Source: Salminus brasiliensis
Taxonomy: Eukaryota > Chordata > Actinopteri > Characiformes > Bryconidae
Length of the DNA stretch: 64,000 nt
Direction: 5' to 3'
NCBI RefSeq assembly: GCF_030463535.1
Contig: NC_132894.1
Location: 35,848,025-35,912,024, forward strand
The position numbers were made by a program, and so were the translations under genes. Position 1 is the stretch's first letter. Every line of letters begins with the position of its first letter. The notes under the pieces were generated by a model. It was not told the DNA's origin. It made no database searches and was given only the letters and a program-made list of their open reading frames with translations. Below are positions 34,101 through 45,869 of this stretch, in pieces.

Positions 34101-37100
34101 TCCGATACCAGATCCAGCTAATTTAGTTAATATCGGGACCGATATCCGATCCTATTATCAGATCGGTGCATCCCTACTTGTAATAATCACACAAATTCTG
34201 TCTGTGTGTTTATATCTAGAGCTGTATTGAAATAAACAGGCATGCTGTTGGAATTCCCCACTGTTTTAATGCACAGTGTGCTTCAGTGTCCGCTTAGTGC
34301 GTCAGCCGTTGATGAAGAAGCAGCCAGAGGGTTAGATCAGCCTGGCATTACTCTCTGTTTGTGTTGTCTTTGTTTTAGAACCCAGCAACCATAACCCGAA
34401 TACTCCTCAGTCACTTCAACTGGGACAAAGAAAAGCTCATGGAGAGGTAAGTGTCCTTTTCTTCCCCTCATTTCCTCCTTCAGCAGACTGAGCGGAGGAT
34501 TCATCTGAATTCACCTTATAATTGAGGTCGAGGAAACCGCTCTGCTCTGTCTGTATCCGTAAGCTTTCAGAAAACGCTCACAAATACGGACACCCCGTCC
34601 ATGTCTGTATTTACCATTGAGCATAATGAGCCCTAAAAGAGTAAAACTGCATTATTATGCTTTTATAGTTTTATAATAAAGCTGTTATTATTAAGTCAAT
34701 GGCATATTATGGTCTTAAGATGACTGATATAATTTATCACTGTTATTTCTGAGACAATAGATCTTGAAATTGTTTTTGTCTCTGAAGACGAGATGATCTT
34801 GGCGTCCTCCTGATGCTCCAGAGGTTTGGACGGGGAGCGAGCGAGCTGATGTGTCTTACGCTTATGCTGCTTATTCTCCAGGTTTAAAGCCGCTGTGTTT
34901 TCCTTTCTTCTCTTCAGATATTTTGACGGAAATCTCGACAAGCTGTTCTCAGAGTGCCATGTTATTAACCCCAGCAAGAAGGCGAGGACGCGACCCATGA
35001 GTACACGCTCCTCCAATCAGGACATGCACTGCCAGATCTGCTATCTCAACTACCCACACTCGGTCAGTAACTCTGCCTTCACAGCCGTTTAACATCAAAA
35101 TAGCCCAGTTTGTAGTCAATTAGATAACACATACTATGGACAGAAGTATTGGGACACCTGCTTTTTCATTGTGTCTTCTGAAATTTCTCCTGCTTTTGTT
35201 GGAGTAACTATCTCTACTGTCCAGAGAAGAAGACTTTCTCCTAGATTTTGGAGGAGAATTGCTGTGAGGATTTGATTGCATTCAGCGACAAGAGAGTTTT
35301 GCAGACAAGCTGTTTGTGTGCATTTGCACATTTGTGTCAGCAGTAGATGTGACTGAATTCATTAAAAGGGGTGTCCAGAAACATTTCTCCTGTCCCCAAC
35401 AACCTTACATTCTCATACCTGTGTTACATAGAGAAGGGCGTCTCCGTCATTCCCACTCCGGGCCGGAGCGCTGCTGCTGCTGCTGCTGCACTATGGAGGT
35501 TTGGTGGTGGAGCTGCAGGAGGAGAACCTCTCTCCAGAACTGCTGTGTAACGCTGCAGAACCCATAGAGTCATATTAGTGTAAAATCCTGTAGTATTACT
35601 CTACCACCTCCGCCCACATGCTGCTCCACCTTCAGATCAAGCTTCTGGAGCTTCTCTCAGACTGTCCAGAAATGCATGTGTACAGCTGTCCATAAGGGGG
35701 CGCTTAAAGCGTGATCTGTATTTACTGCAGTGGAAGACTGAAGCCTGTTTTTCTGTCTGTAATACAGTTCATGTTCTAGATAACTGAGTCAGAAACCACA
35801 CAGTCACGTCTATTTGGGGGTGGATGACGCTCTCCTCCCTGCCTGCTCTGACTCAGTGCTTCTCTCCTGCAGTACTTCACAGGTCTGGAGTGTGGGCACA
35901 AGTTCTGCATGCAGTGCTGGGGGGACTACCTGACTACCAAAATTATAGAGGAGGGGATGGGTCAGGTGAGTACTGCAATGGCAGGTTTTATTTGGGGGGG
36001 GGGCTCTTTTCGTTCCCCCTCTGAAGCTGGGTTTACAGTACACCGTTCATAACATCAGAGCGTCTCACGCTTCACTTCACTTTGATCTAGACTGTCAGAC
36101 ATCCAGGACATGGTCACTTTAACCTTTGATAAAGATTATAATATTTGGATATCTAGAGACACTGTGCGGACAAAAGTTTTGGGACACCGGCTTATTTATT
36201 GCTTCTTCTGAAATCAAGGGTAATTTACCAGAGCTGATCCTGCTTTTGTGGGCGTAACAGTCTCTACTGTCCAGAGAAGAAGGCCTTCTACTAGTGCCAA
36301 GAGCGTTAATGAGGTCAGGATGTTGGGATGATGACTACCTCACTTAATCATCCCCAACACCCAAACTCATCCCAAAAGTACTGGATGGAGCTCCACCACC
36401 ATCATCTCTCCAGAGAACACAGTTGTTCCACTGCTCCACAGCTCCGTGCTGTGGGGTTTTATACCCCTCTACTAGCCCACGTCTGGCATATAGCAGCATG
36501 GTGCCGAAAGGCTCATGAGGTTTATCTGCTCTATTGGCAGGCCATCTCTACAGGGACTAGAGAAAGCTGTGTGTGTGAGCATTTGCACATCTGTATCCGC
36601 ATTGAAGGCATTCATTAGAAAGGGTGTCGACAAATATTTGGACACACAGTGTAGGTTACAGTGAATGTCTGAGTCTAGTAGGCTACTAAGCTCAGTATGA
36701 GTCTTTACCTTACATTCGAGTAAAAGTAGAGTGTGGTGGGAAGAAATTTAGGACATTTAAAACTTCATGTATGGATATTTGATATTTTGAATGAATGTGT
36801 TCTCTAGGCCTTATTATTGTAAAATGTCTCATTTGCTCATTAATTTCTTTTTCCCCCAGACCATCTCATGTCCTGCTCACAACTGTGATATTTTGGTAGA
36901 TGACAACACTGTAATGTAAGTAATCCGTGCTTTGATTGTTGGGTTTGTGTCATCATAAGGTGATCATAAAGTCATAAGGTATTATTGTTTATGAAATACC
37001 TTGTTTATTTCTCACAGGCGGCTGATCACTGATTCAAAAGTCAAACTGAAATACCAACATTTAATCACAAATAGTTTTGTAGAGGTGAGAGGAACTTTAT

Positions 37101-37428
37101 TCACTTTATTTTATGGGTCTTTTTCTTACAGCTGTTTGTATTTAAGAATTATTATTAATAGTCTGTATGTAAATTTTAATACAGAATATTAATAGACAAT
37201 TAATAGTCTGCATGTAAAAATTAGTGGCAGACAGCGGTTCATTCTGTGTTCTGTTTAAACCCAGACCACTGGGGGCAGTGTTGTACTCTTGTCTCCAGAT
37301 CCCACTGTTCTGATTGGATGAAAAGTAAACTGCTGTTTCTGACAGTTTTCCTCAAATTTGATTAAAAAAGGTCTGTCACAATATATCACAGTGTATTGAA
37401 TATATATATTAAGGTATGATTCAGTATT

Positions 37429-37494
<66 letters not shown>

Positions 37495-40308
37495 CACATT
37501 TCTTTGGGGGGTGGGGTTGTTACATTTATGCACTCATCCTGCCTCTCTGCCTCAATCGAAGATTAAATGGACAGGATTTGTTCCCTCTATTATGTAGCGG
37601 TGGCTGGCAACCCGTTCCAAATTGTGATGCACCCATTGGTCGCTGCGAAGATCTCTGAATCAGATAAGCTTCCGATTGGCTGCTGTCAAGAGGGTGGAGA
37701 CTCACTGATATTGAGGGCGGATGTGCTCTTTAAGTACTCTGTGCTTGGTTTGGATGGTTGTGAATTCTGTTTTCTGTTGCTGCTGAATCAGGACCAGGTT
37801 ATAAAGCTGAAGGGTGTCATTAAGAGATTATATGTTAATTATTTTAATGTTTTTTAATTTTATGAATTATAGACTTGCGGAGTAGGCCTGTATGAGTTAG
37901 AACAAAGGTGTTTGTTGTTCATCTAAACACAGAGAGGAGCTCATCTGGAGATACGAGTGCCTCACTCTAATTGTTTGACTGCTCTCTTCAGTGTAACAGA
38001 CTGTTGAAATGGTGTCCGGCTCCTGACTGCCATCACGTAGTTAAGGTCCAGTATCCAGATGCCAAACCAGTGCGCTGTAAATGCGGGAGACAGTTCTGGT
38101 AAGACCTGCAGGACATTACCCAGGACAGAGGAGAGGTTCATATTGTAAAAGTTGGGGAGCAGTGTTTTGTGAAGGACAAATAATTGTAATTTTGTACCTA
38201 TAATCAGTTTTCACCTGTTTGTAAAAGGGTAAAAGTCCTGAATCCAGCAGACTTTCTGTTTGGAGGCTTTTGTTCTGGGCATTTACTAAACTGTCCTCTC
38301 ATCCACTCAGCTTCAACTGTGGGGAAAACTGGCACGACCCAGTGAAATGTAAAGTGAGTCAACATTTGAATCTAACGGACACTACAAATACTCTGAAAGG
38401 CTGTGTTTTATTATTTAATTATTAAACTATTATTTTTGTGTTTTTTTTGTGTGTTTTTATAAAATCAGTGGTTGAGAAAGTGGATTAAGAAATGTGACGA
38501 CGACAGCGAAACATCTAACTGGATTGCAGCAAATACCAAGGTAGGTCAACATCAGAATCAACAGTTTTTGTTTTGAAATGGTTTTGAAATTTATCATCAG
38601 TCAAACATCTCCAAAAGGGCAACTTTACAGTAGAAGTAAAATTCCTTCTTAACTTTTAACTTAATTTAAGTCTATTTAAAAATGTATTTTTAGAGGTTGG
38701 AGTGTTTGTCTTGGTCAGTTCATCATTAAATTGTCATACAATATGAAGATCGACTGGCAGAAATTGTCAGAAAGGTGAAAAAAAACGTTTTGGAATTCTG
38801 AGAACTTGGTTAGGAGTCATGAAATGGAGGCATTACATTATTTTCAGATTTTAGTTTTAGATTGCTACAAATTCTCTGAACATAAAAGTTTTGAGTAACT
38901 TCAAACCATGCTAATTTTAGCACGTCATAAATCAGACTCAAAATTAGAGTCATAAATTAGACTCTTGTAAATACATGAACTTTGCTTTCTGTTTCTGAAA
39001 AATCCAGTAAATGGAGAAATCAATCATGTTTTTGTAAAAAAACAAAACAAAAAAACTAAACTAAAACTAAATGCTGTTGCACAGGAAAAAAAATCAAATT
39101 TGTGGGAAAAAAACATTAAAATGCATCATAAAACTAATTTTAATGAGCTCTAGGTCCAGAGCTTTTACAGTCACTGATCTTTGACATGTCTGTCTGTCTC
39201 ATTCCCTGTGTCCTCAGGAGTGTCCCAAATGTCACGTGACCATTGAAAAGGATGGCGGCTGTAACCATATGGTGTGCCGTAACCAGAACTGTAAGGCAGA
39301 GTTCTGTTGGGTTTGTCTCGGCCCGTGGGAGCCGCACGGCTCAGCCTGGTGAGTGCAGGTGCATCACTGTGGCACATGGACTCCACGAGCTCTCAGTGGT
39401 CCTCGAGATCCACTGCTCCGCACATTTCCATGCTTTTCCTGCTTCAGCACACCCACTTTAACTCAATCAGGTGTGTTGGGAGCCGGGAAAACACTGAGGG
39501 CAGTGAGCCTCCAGGGCCTGAATTGAGAAATGCTGTACTAGAGCTTTAACTGGACCTGAAATTCTGACCCTGAGCTCCAGTACGTTCTTCTTAAGTCTGA
39601 TTTGATCTACAGGACCGAGTTTAAGACTCCGCTTCAGACAACATGAGGGCCTGGCTTTAACTAGATAAGTAAGCAGTGTTGTGTTCTTCAGGTACAACTG
39701 CAATCGCTACAACGAAGACGATGCAAAGGCAGCCAGAGACGCCCAGGAGGTAAAACCTAATCACATCTAATCACTTTTATTGTCACGTCACATTACACAG
39801 GTGTAAAGGTGAGCGAAAGCCACTGTTGGGCAAATGCTGATAATGCTAATGATAGTGAGGACGTCACATGCAGGAATGAGGAAGCATCTGGTGCTGAGGT
39901 GGTGGTATGGGTGCCCCCCCCAAATAAAAATCTGCTTAGGGCCCCATGAAGGCTTGGGCCGGCCCTGGTTAGCCTAGCATCTGTTGTTGTAAATTGAAGA
40001 ATCACACGTCAGACAGCATCCTTTAACCTGACTGTTGTGTTTGGTGCAGCGGTCCCGCGCAGCCCTCCAGCGCTATCTCTTCTACTGCAACCGCTACATG
40101 AACCACATGCAGAGCCTTCGCTTTGAGCACAAGCTGTACGCACAGGTCAAGCAGAAGATGGAGGAGATGCAGCAGCACAACATGTCGTGGATAGAAGTGC
40201 AGTTTCTGAAGAAGGCTGTGGACGTGCTGTGCCAGTGCCGCTCCACGCTCATGTTCACCTACGTCTTCGCCTTCTACCTCAAGAAGAATAACCAGTCCAT
40301 CATCTTCG

Positions 40309-40367
<59 letters not shown>

Positions 40368-42916
40368 GGTTCTGTATTTCTGATGAGAACACTGTACTGG
40401 GAAAGCACTGGCACTACATGGACAAAAGTACTGGGACACCTGCTCATTCATTGTTTCTTCTAAAATCAAGGGGATTAAAGAGAGATGATCCTGCTATTGT
40501 TGAAGTAACTGTCTCTACTGTCCAGAGAAGGCTTTACTTAGATTTTGGAGCAGCATTGCTGTAAGGATTTGATTGCATTCAGTTCCAAGAGTGAGGTCAG
40601 GATGTTTGATGATGATTACCACCCCACCTCATCCCATCTAAAAGTACTGGATGGAGCTCCACCACCATCCATCATTCCAGAGAACACAGTTCTTCCACTG
40701 CTCCACAGCTCCTCAATGCCTCTCTAGTCCACGCCTGGCATTAGGCAGCATGGTGCCAATAGGGTCATGATGTTGATCTGCTCCAGAGAGTCCTATTGTA
40801 ATAGCACTGCTTCTCTACAGGGACTAGACAAGCTGTGTGTGTGCATTTGCACATCTGGTTCAGCAATGGGTGCAACGTAAGGTAGCTGAATGCATTCTTT
40901 AGAAGGGGTGTCCACAAACTTTTGGACCTATAGTGTATATGCAGTTGCACAGAAAAAAGTTTGATTATACATGATTGCAGGTTTGGGTGTTCTAAGTGTT
41001 CTAATAAGTGGCTCTAAATTTCCTTCAGAACAATCAGGCTGACCTGGAGAATGCCACAGAAGTGCTGTCTGGATATCTGGAACGAGACATCTCCCAGGAC
41101 TCTTTGCAAGACATCAAACAGAAAGTCCAGGATAAGTATAGGTAAAGCGTGATCAGAGATGTCAGTAGCCTTATTAGTGTCCTGTTTTGGTGTGATGCGT
41201 TTGATGGTTTAGTTGATCTACCAGCATGACAAACCTGTTACCCTATACTGGTAAGCCAGTTGGTTATTTTAACCTGGATGTCCAGCTTTTCAACCACCCT
41301 GACCATCAAAGACCAGCTTACGCCATCAGCGAAATTTTTCAGCAGGCAGTAAAGACACACAGCTGTGCAGAGGCTGTGAGCAGGGTCTGTAGATAAGTCT
41401 ATAGCTGTGAATCAGTATCTGCTGCAATATCTGCTGTAAATGATTAAGACACTGTTGTAACAGAACCATGTAATTACATGGTTCACTATCTGCTATAAAG
41501 GATTTGGTGCCTCCTAAAATGATTCTGTATCTGCAAGTGGTTCAGTATGTTTTAAATTATTCCATATGTACAAAAAACATTTTATCTGCTATAAATGGTT
41601 CAGTATTATTCAGTATTACATGGTTTAATATATCACTGCTATAAGAGATTAAGTATCTTTTTAAATGATTCAGTAGCTGCTATTAGTGATTCAGTATATT
41701 TTAAATGATTCCATATCTCTTATAAATGATTTGGTTCCTCCTAAAAATGATTCAGTATCTGCTATAAATGGTTTAGAATTATTTATTATTAAATGGTTCA
41801 ATATAGCACTCATATTAAGTGATTTGGTGTCTTTTATAGATGATTCAGCATCTGCGGTAAGTGATTCAGTATGTTTTAAATGATTCCGTACCTACTATAA
41901 ATGATTCAGTATCTGCTGTAAATGGTTCAATATTATCCAGTATTAAATGGTTCAATATATCATTGCTATAAGAGATTCAGTGTCTTTTACAAATGATTCA
42001 GCGTCTGCTGTAAGTGATTCAGTATCTTTTAAATGATTCCATGTCTCTTATAAATGATTCGGTTCCTCCTAAAAATGATTCAGTATCTATTATAAGTGAT
42101 TTGATATCTGCTATAAATGGTTTAGGATTATTCAGTATTAAATGGTTCAATATATTACTGCTAAAAGTGGTCAGTGTCTTTTATAAATGATTCAGCGTCT
42201 GCTGAAACTGATTCAGTATGTTTTAAATAATTTCGTATCTACTATAAATGATTTGGTGCCTCCTAAAAAGGATTCAGTATCTGCTGCAAGTGATTTAGTA
42301 TGTTTTAAATGATTCGTCATCTGCTTTAAAGGATTCTGTATCTGCTTTAAAGGATTCAGTATCTGCTGCAAGTGATTTAGTATGTTTTAAATGATTCGTC
42401 ATCTGCTTTAAAGGATTCAGTATCTGCTGCAAGTGATTTAGTATGTTTTAAATGATTCGTCATCTGCTTTAAAGGATTCTGTATCTGCTTTAAAGGATTC
42501 AGTATCTGCTTTTAAAGGATTCAGTATCTGCTTTTAAAGGATTCAGTATCTGCTTTTAAAGGATTCAGTATCTGCTTTTAAAGGATTCAGTATCTGCTTT
42601 AAAGGATTCAGTATCTGCTTTTAAAGGATTCAGTATCTGCTTTAAAGGATTCAGTATCTTAGGTGTTGAAGGCGAGGAATGGAAGTATGGGCTCTCGCAC
42701 AGGCCTTCGTTCTTCAAAGGGTTAAATGGTTTAATATATATTTCAGGACGTCACAGCTGCAGCACTGCTGTTATATTTCCATTGTTACAGGATCAGTTAT
42801 ATTCAGGTTCGTGTTCCTTTCTCTCCGGCAGATACTGTGAGAGTCGACGGCGAGTGCTGCTGCAGCATGTGCACGAGGGCTATGAGAAGGACTTATGGGA
42901 GTACATAGAGGACTGA
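31182..42916 (+). CDS. arih1: E3 ubiquitin-protein ligase Ariadne-1 (RBR type)
   Basis: This RING-between-RING ligase accepts ubiquitin from UBE2L3 on a catalytic cysteine and acts with neddylated cullin-RING ligases. Exons: 31182-31505, 34379-34446, 34918-35062, 35873-35965, 36860-36915, 37018-37084, 37992-38098, 38311-38353, 38469-38540, 39218-39348, 39692-39749, 40050-40310, 41029-41141, 42832-42916. The ATG at 31182 starts [11 protein letters not shown], the vertebrate N-terminus, followed by an acidic stretch and a 14-Gly run. RING1 is [22 protein letters not shown] is in exons 5-8. RING2 is [19 protein letters not shown], where the GGC cysteine is the family's catalytic residue. The C-terminal Ariadne domain ends [14 protein letters not shown]. 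The protein is near-identical to mammalian ARIH1 as remembered. Intron 1 appears to use a GC donor; all others are GT-AG. Confidence 0.98.
31346..31390 (+). repeat. Poly-glycine (GGC/GGA)n run in arih1 exon 1
   Basis: In-frame trinucleotide run encoding 14 consecutive glycines. Mammalian ARIH1 also has a polyglycine tract here, so a low-complexity linker is conserved while its length may vary. Confidence 0.9.
32684..32850 (-). mobile_element. Tc1-like MITE copy 5 (inverted, partial)
   Basis: Starts at the terminal repeat (acactatacagtgtgtccaa), continues ttgtggacacccctt and atgaatgcatttagcttctt, is interrupted by (AC)n, and stops after tgccaatagaataggt. Confidence 0.7.
33250..33500 (+). repeat. 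Direct duplication, copy A (arih1 intron 1)
   Basis: Shares gagtaaaactgcattattat, tttatcactgttatttctga, gacaatagat and tgtctctgaaga with 34545-34795 in the same order and spacing. Copy B lies beyond exon 2. Confidence 0.85.
33564..34176. mobile_element. hAT non-autonomous transposon with intact 8-bp target duplication
   Basis: Terminal inverted repeats tagggatgcaccgatc / gatcggtgcatcccta are flanked by identical cttgtaat at 33556-33563 and 34177-34184. An 8-bp target site duplication is diagnostic of hAT. The interior is AT-rich with sub-terminal ccgata repeats. No transposase ORF. It sits in arih1 intron 1. Confidence 0.92.
34545..34795 (+). repeat. Direct duplication, copy B (arih1 intron 2)
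   Basis: Partner of 33250-33500; the two copies flank arih1 exon 2 (34379-34446). Confidence 0.85.
35128..35390 (+). mobile_element. Tc1-like MITE copy 6 (internally deleted)
   Basis: Both halves are present (tactatggacagaagtattg ... aaaaggggtgtccagaaaca), but the central transposase-like part is missing, leaving about 260 bp. Confidence 0.75.
35440..35735 (-). repeat. Interspersed repeat (inverted relative to 50-260)
   Basis: Carries the complements of the 50-260 block (agtgtaaaatcctgtagtat tactctaccacctc; acagctgtccataagggggc). It also holds a (CTG)5 run at about 35472 and lies in arih1 intron 3. Confidence 0.6.
36160..36655 (+). mobile_element. Tc1-like MITE copy 7 (full length)
   Basis: Left end gacactgtgcggacaaaagt, right end gtgtcgacaaatatttggac acacagtgta. 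Terminal inverted repeats are readable. No ORF of its own. Confidence 0.8.
37434..37490 (+). repeat. (TA)n microsatellite in arih1 intron 6
   Basis: About 28 TA units. Confidence 0.95.
39350..39540. mobile_element. Palindromic repeat fragment
   Basis: Diverged 'cctgcttcagcacaccca..aatcaggtgtgttgg' hairpin-type element, related to 15905-16092. It begins directly after the arih1 donor at 39348. Confidence 0.45.
40311..40366 (+). repeat. (GT)n microsatellite beginning exactly at an arih1 donor
   Basis: Exon 12 ends ATC TTC GAG at 40310 and the intron starts gtgtgtgtgt for about 56 nt, as at dagla 12275. Confidence 0.95.
40409..40938 (+). mobile_element. Tc1-like MITE copy 8 (full length)
   Basis: The best-preserved copy here: left gcactacatggacaaaagta, right ggggtgtccacaaacttttg gacctatagtgta. 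The middle shows ttccagagaacacagttctt and ccacgcctggcattaggcag. Confidence 0.85.
41400..42665 (+). repeat. Minisatellite in arih1 intron 13
   Basis: Unit about 20-22 bp (gattcagtatctgctttaaa and variants). The 5' part is degenerate with composite units and the 3' part (42320-42660) is nearly homogeneous. It fills most of the 1.7-kb last intron. Confidence 0.9.
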
Positions 42917-44280
42917 TGAGGATTCCTTCCAAGCATAAACTCTCTGCAAGGAAAAGCACCACCAGTGGTTCCAAGGGCACTGTGGTGGTGCCGCCTCGTC
43001 ACAGCTGTGCTCTCGGCCATCTCCACAGATCCTCTCCATGCCGCATCCTCTTCTTCATGGCTGTTTTTGTTTAGTTTGTTTTTATTGAGAATTTAAGTTA
43101 ATTTTATTCTAATAAAATGGTAGAATATTAAAAGACCATCCCCTAACATCAGTATTGCAGTTTTGCGGCAGAGTTGATTGTGAAAACAGCAAGGAAATGT
43201 ATTCTTCCCTTCTGCAGTAGATAGATTTTGTGGAAACTTCTTTGATGGTATGTTTTTATTCTTTTTATTATTTTTTTTCTTTAGTTTTTTATAGTTTGAT
43301 TTGAAATGGGCTTCAGCAGAACGTTTACATGTCAGAGCCATGTGTAGTTTGTGTTGGGAATGCTTGTATGCGCGGCTTTAAGCTTTCTTCTTGTTCTCTT
43401 GAACAGCAAAGGGCCTTTAGGGAAGGAGACGTGTACTTCACGCTGTAAATAATACCGTATTTGCATGGAACGTGGCGAGGGACGCATTTCTCTTCGTTCT
43501 TTTTTTGTTTGTTTGTTTCTAAAAATATTTATTCTTTACAGATATTCAAGAATGTGTTTTAAACCCAGTGTGGCAGGAGCACTTCTCAGTGTCATTTTAT
43601 GTTGGTTTGTTGGTTTTGTTTTTGGTTACAGTTTGGATGCTAGAGGAGATAAAAACCCAGGGGAGGGGCTAAACGTCAGCTCTCAAGGAAACGGGCAGCG
43701 TAACGTAGCCTTAACTGCAGAAAGTCGTCTGTTTTAATGCTTGTTCGGCAACTTTGAGGCACTCCCAGTTGTCAGAGCATAGGCATGAACGTAAGGATGG
43801 CTTTGGAAGCGTCCGCTGGAGCACAACCAGCAGGCTCACCTTAATTTACTCACCCGCCTGTACGTTTGTTAATTAACGCTCAGCCCAACCCCCCCCTCAC
43901 CCTTTCCTAAAACAGCTGTGATGTGATGGGTAGCACAATACTAGTTGTTTCATGAGAGCAAACCTGAGTGATATTCACTCAAATTCAGAAGACCGCGCAC
44001 GTTTCTGGAGCGTTTTCCTGTTTCCTGACGTTTCTTTCTTGTTTAGTTATGCACCTGCACCTTTAGAGTGGTTGTGGAGATGGGTGGCATGTTGAAAGCA
44101 ATGGTATGATGCTACACTCGCCGGCCAAAATTGCTGGGTACCAAATACCATGTGATTTAAAGCAATACTTGACTGCTTTTCAACCTGATGTATACGTGCT
44201 GCGTCCTTAGTGTATGATAGCGTTGATCAGCTCGCACAGAAAACTCTCTTCTCTGAGCTGATGGGCAGTCGCTCCACTAG
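42917..44280 (+). other. Probable arih1 3' UTR, proximal part
   Basis: Follows the stop directly without splice signals. AATAAA at 43111-43116 is an early polyadenylation candidate. No ORF of note. Confidence 0.5.
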
Positions 44281-44284
44281 AGGG

Positions 44285-44968
44285 CAATGCTTCAGCGGGT
44301 GTCTGTGGAAGCCTGTGGCCAGTTGCTTCAGCGGGTATCAATGGAAGCCTGTGGCCAGTTGCTTCAGCGGGTATCAATGGAAGCCTGTGGCCAGTTGCTT
44401 CAGCGGGTATCAATGGAAGCCTGTGGCCAGTCGCTTCAGCTGGTAGCTGTGGAAGCCTGTGGCCAGTTGCTTCAGCGGGTATGAATGGAAGCCTGTGGCC
44501 AGTCGCTTCAGGGGGTATTAATGGAAGCCTGTGGCCAGTCGCTTCAGCTGGTAGCTGTGGAAGCCTGTGGCCAGTTGCTTCAGCGGGTATGAATGGAAGC
44601 CTGTGGCCAGTCGCTTCAGCGGGTATCAATGGAAGCCTGTGGCCAGTCGCTTCAGCTGGTAGCTGTGGAAGCCTGTGGCCAGTTGCTTCAGCGGGTATCA
44701 ATGGAAGCCTGTGGCCAGTCGCTTCAGCGGGTATCAATGGAAGCCTGTGGCCAGTCGCTTCAGCTGGTAGCTGTGGAGGCCTGTGGCCAGTCGCTTCAGC
44801 GGGTAGCTGTGGAGGCCTGTGGCCAGTCGCTTCAGCGGGTAGCTGTGGAGGCCTGTGGCCAGTCGCTTCAGCTGGTAGCTGTGGAGGCCTGTGGCCAGTC
44901 GCTTCAGCTGGTAGCTGTGGAGGCCTGTGGCCAGTCGCTTCAGCTGGTAGCTGTGGAGGCCTGTGGCT
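44285..44968 (+). repeat. 36-bp minisatellite, about 19 copies
   Basis: Unit gcttcagcgggtatcaatgg + aagcctgtggccagtt, exact 36-bp period (starts 44289, 44325). Subtypes alternate (gggtatcaatgg, gggtatgaatgg, tggtagctgtgg). Because 36 is divisible by three and the unit lacks stops in several frames, long spurious ORFs occur on both strands. Confidence 0.95.
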
Positions 44969-45750
44969 GTTTGACGTTACAAGTGTGTTTCAAGTTTTTT
45001 CCAGGAAAGTTATTGATTGCGATGATCAGCTGCTACATATTTGATTGATTGCTGCAGCAGCTGCCCTTTGGTTTCAGGTCAGCACATCTTAGCTTTGTGA
45101 ACTACTGGGTTCTGATGGTCGGATCTTACGCTGGGTTGAAAAATGCAGAGCTATTCCTTTAAATGTGTGAGAGCTTGTGTAGTGGAGCCGTGCTGGTTCT
45201 CATGGGTTGATAGTCGGCCTGTTGCTAACGCTAACACAATGCAATGCTAACAACACTAATGAACAGGTCGGTTTGTACGGCTACGTCCAGTTGTGGTGCA
45301 GTTTTGATGCTCTGTGGTTTACTTTGTTTTGACTTGCAGGGTTTTTAGTTGTTGCCGTTTCATGAACCCTTGTTTCGGACGCTCTGTAATCCTCCCGGTG
45401 CCCCAGACACCTGCGGCTGTGTCTGAACCTGGTGTGTAAGGTAGTTTGACAGCTTTTACTAACTGTCATTGTAACACACACATGGCTTTTTGGACAAGTG
45501 TGTTGCCTGGAGTGTACATAGTCATGTGCGTTGTTCTAAAACCCCTCATGGCGAGAAGCCTAAAGGCTCCCGTGTCGGCTGTGCTGGGAGAGATCTTTTC
45601 ACCAAAGTGTGAAAATAGAATAAAAAACAAAACAAAGCGAGGAATACTGACTCCGCCCGGAGCCGTGTTCGTCTTCAGTGGCTTTCATGTGTTATAACCA
45701 TTCTTACAAACAAACAAATGTCCTATTTAAATAAACCTCATTCAAAACTA
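44969..45750 (+). other. Possible distal arih1 3' UTR
   Basis: Non-coding. AATAAA motifs at about 45620 and at 45729-45734 (atttaaataaacctc) could end a long 3' UTR. Extension this far is inference. Confidence 0.35.
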
Positions 45751-45869
45751 CCGAGCTCTTATTCTGTGTTTTCAGGACAGAAGGGTGTAGGATTTAACCT
45801 CTGACCTTGTGTCTGTATGTAATATACACTGATCAGCCATAACACCAGTCAGTAAGAGAAAGGGCAAGG

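Noticed and set aside
44207-45044. Repeat-protein-like frames on both strands (151-187 codons)
   Set aside because: Consequence of a 36-bp minisatellite that lacks stops; no start context, no independent coding evidence. Kept only as a structural finding.
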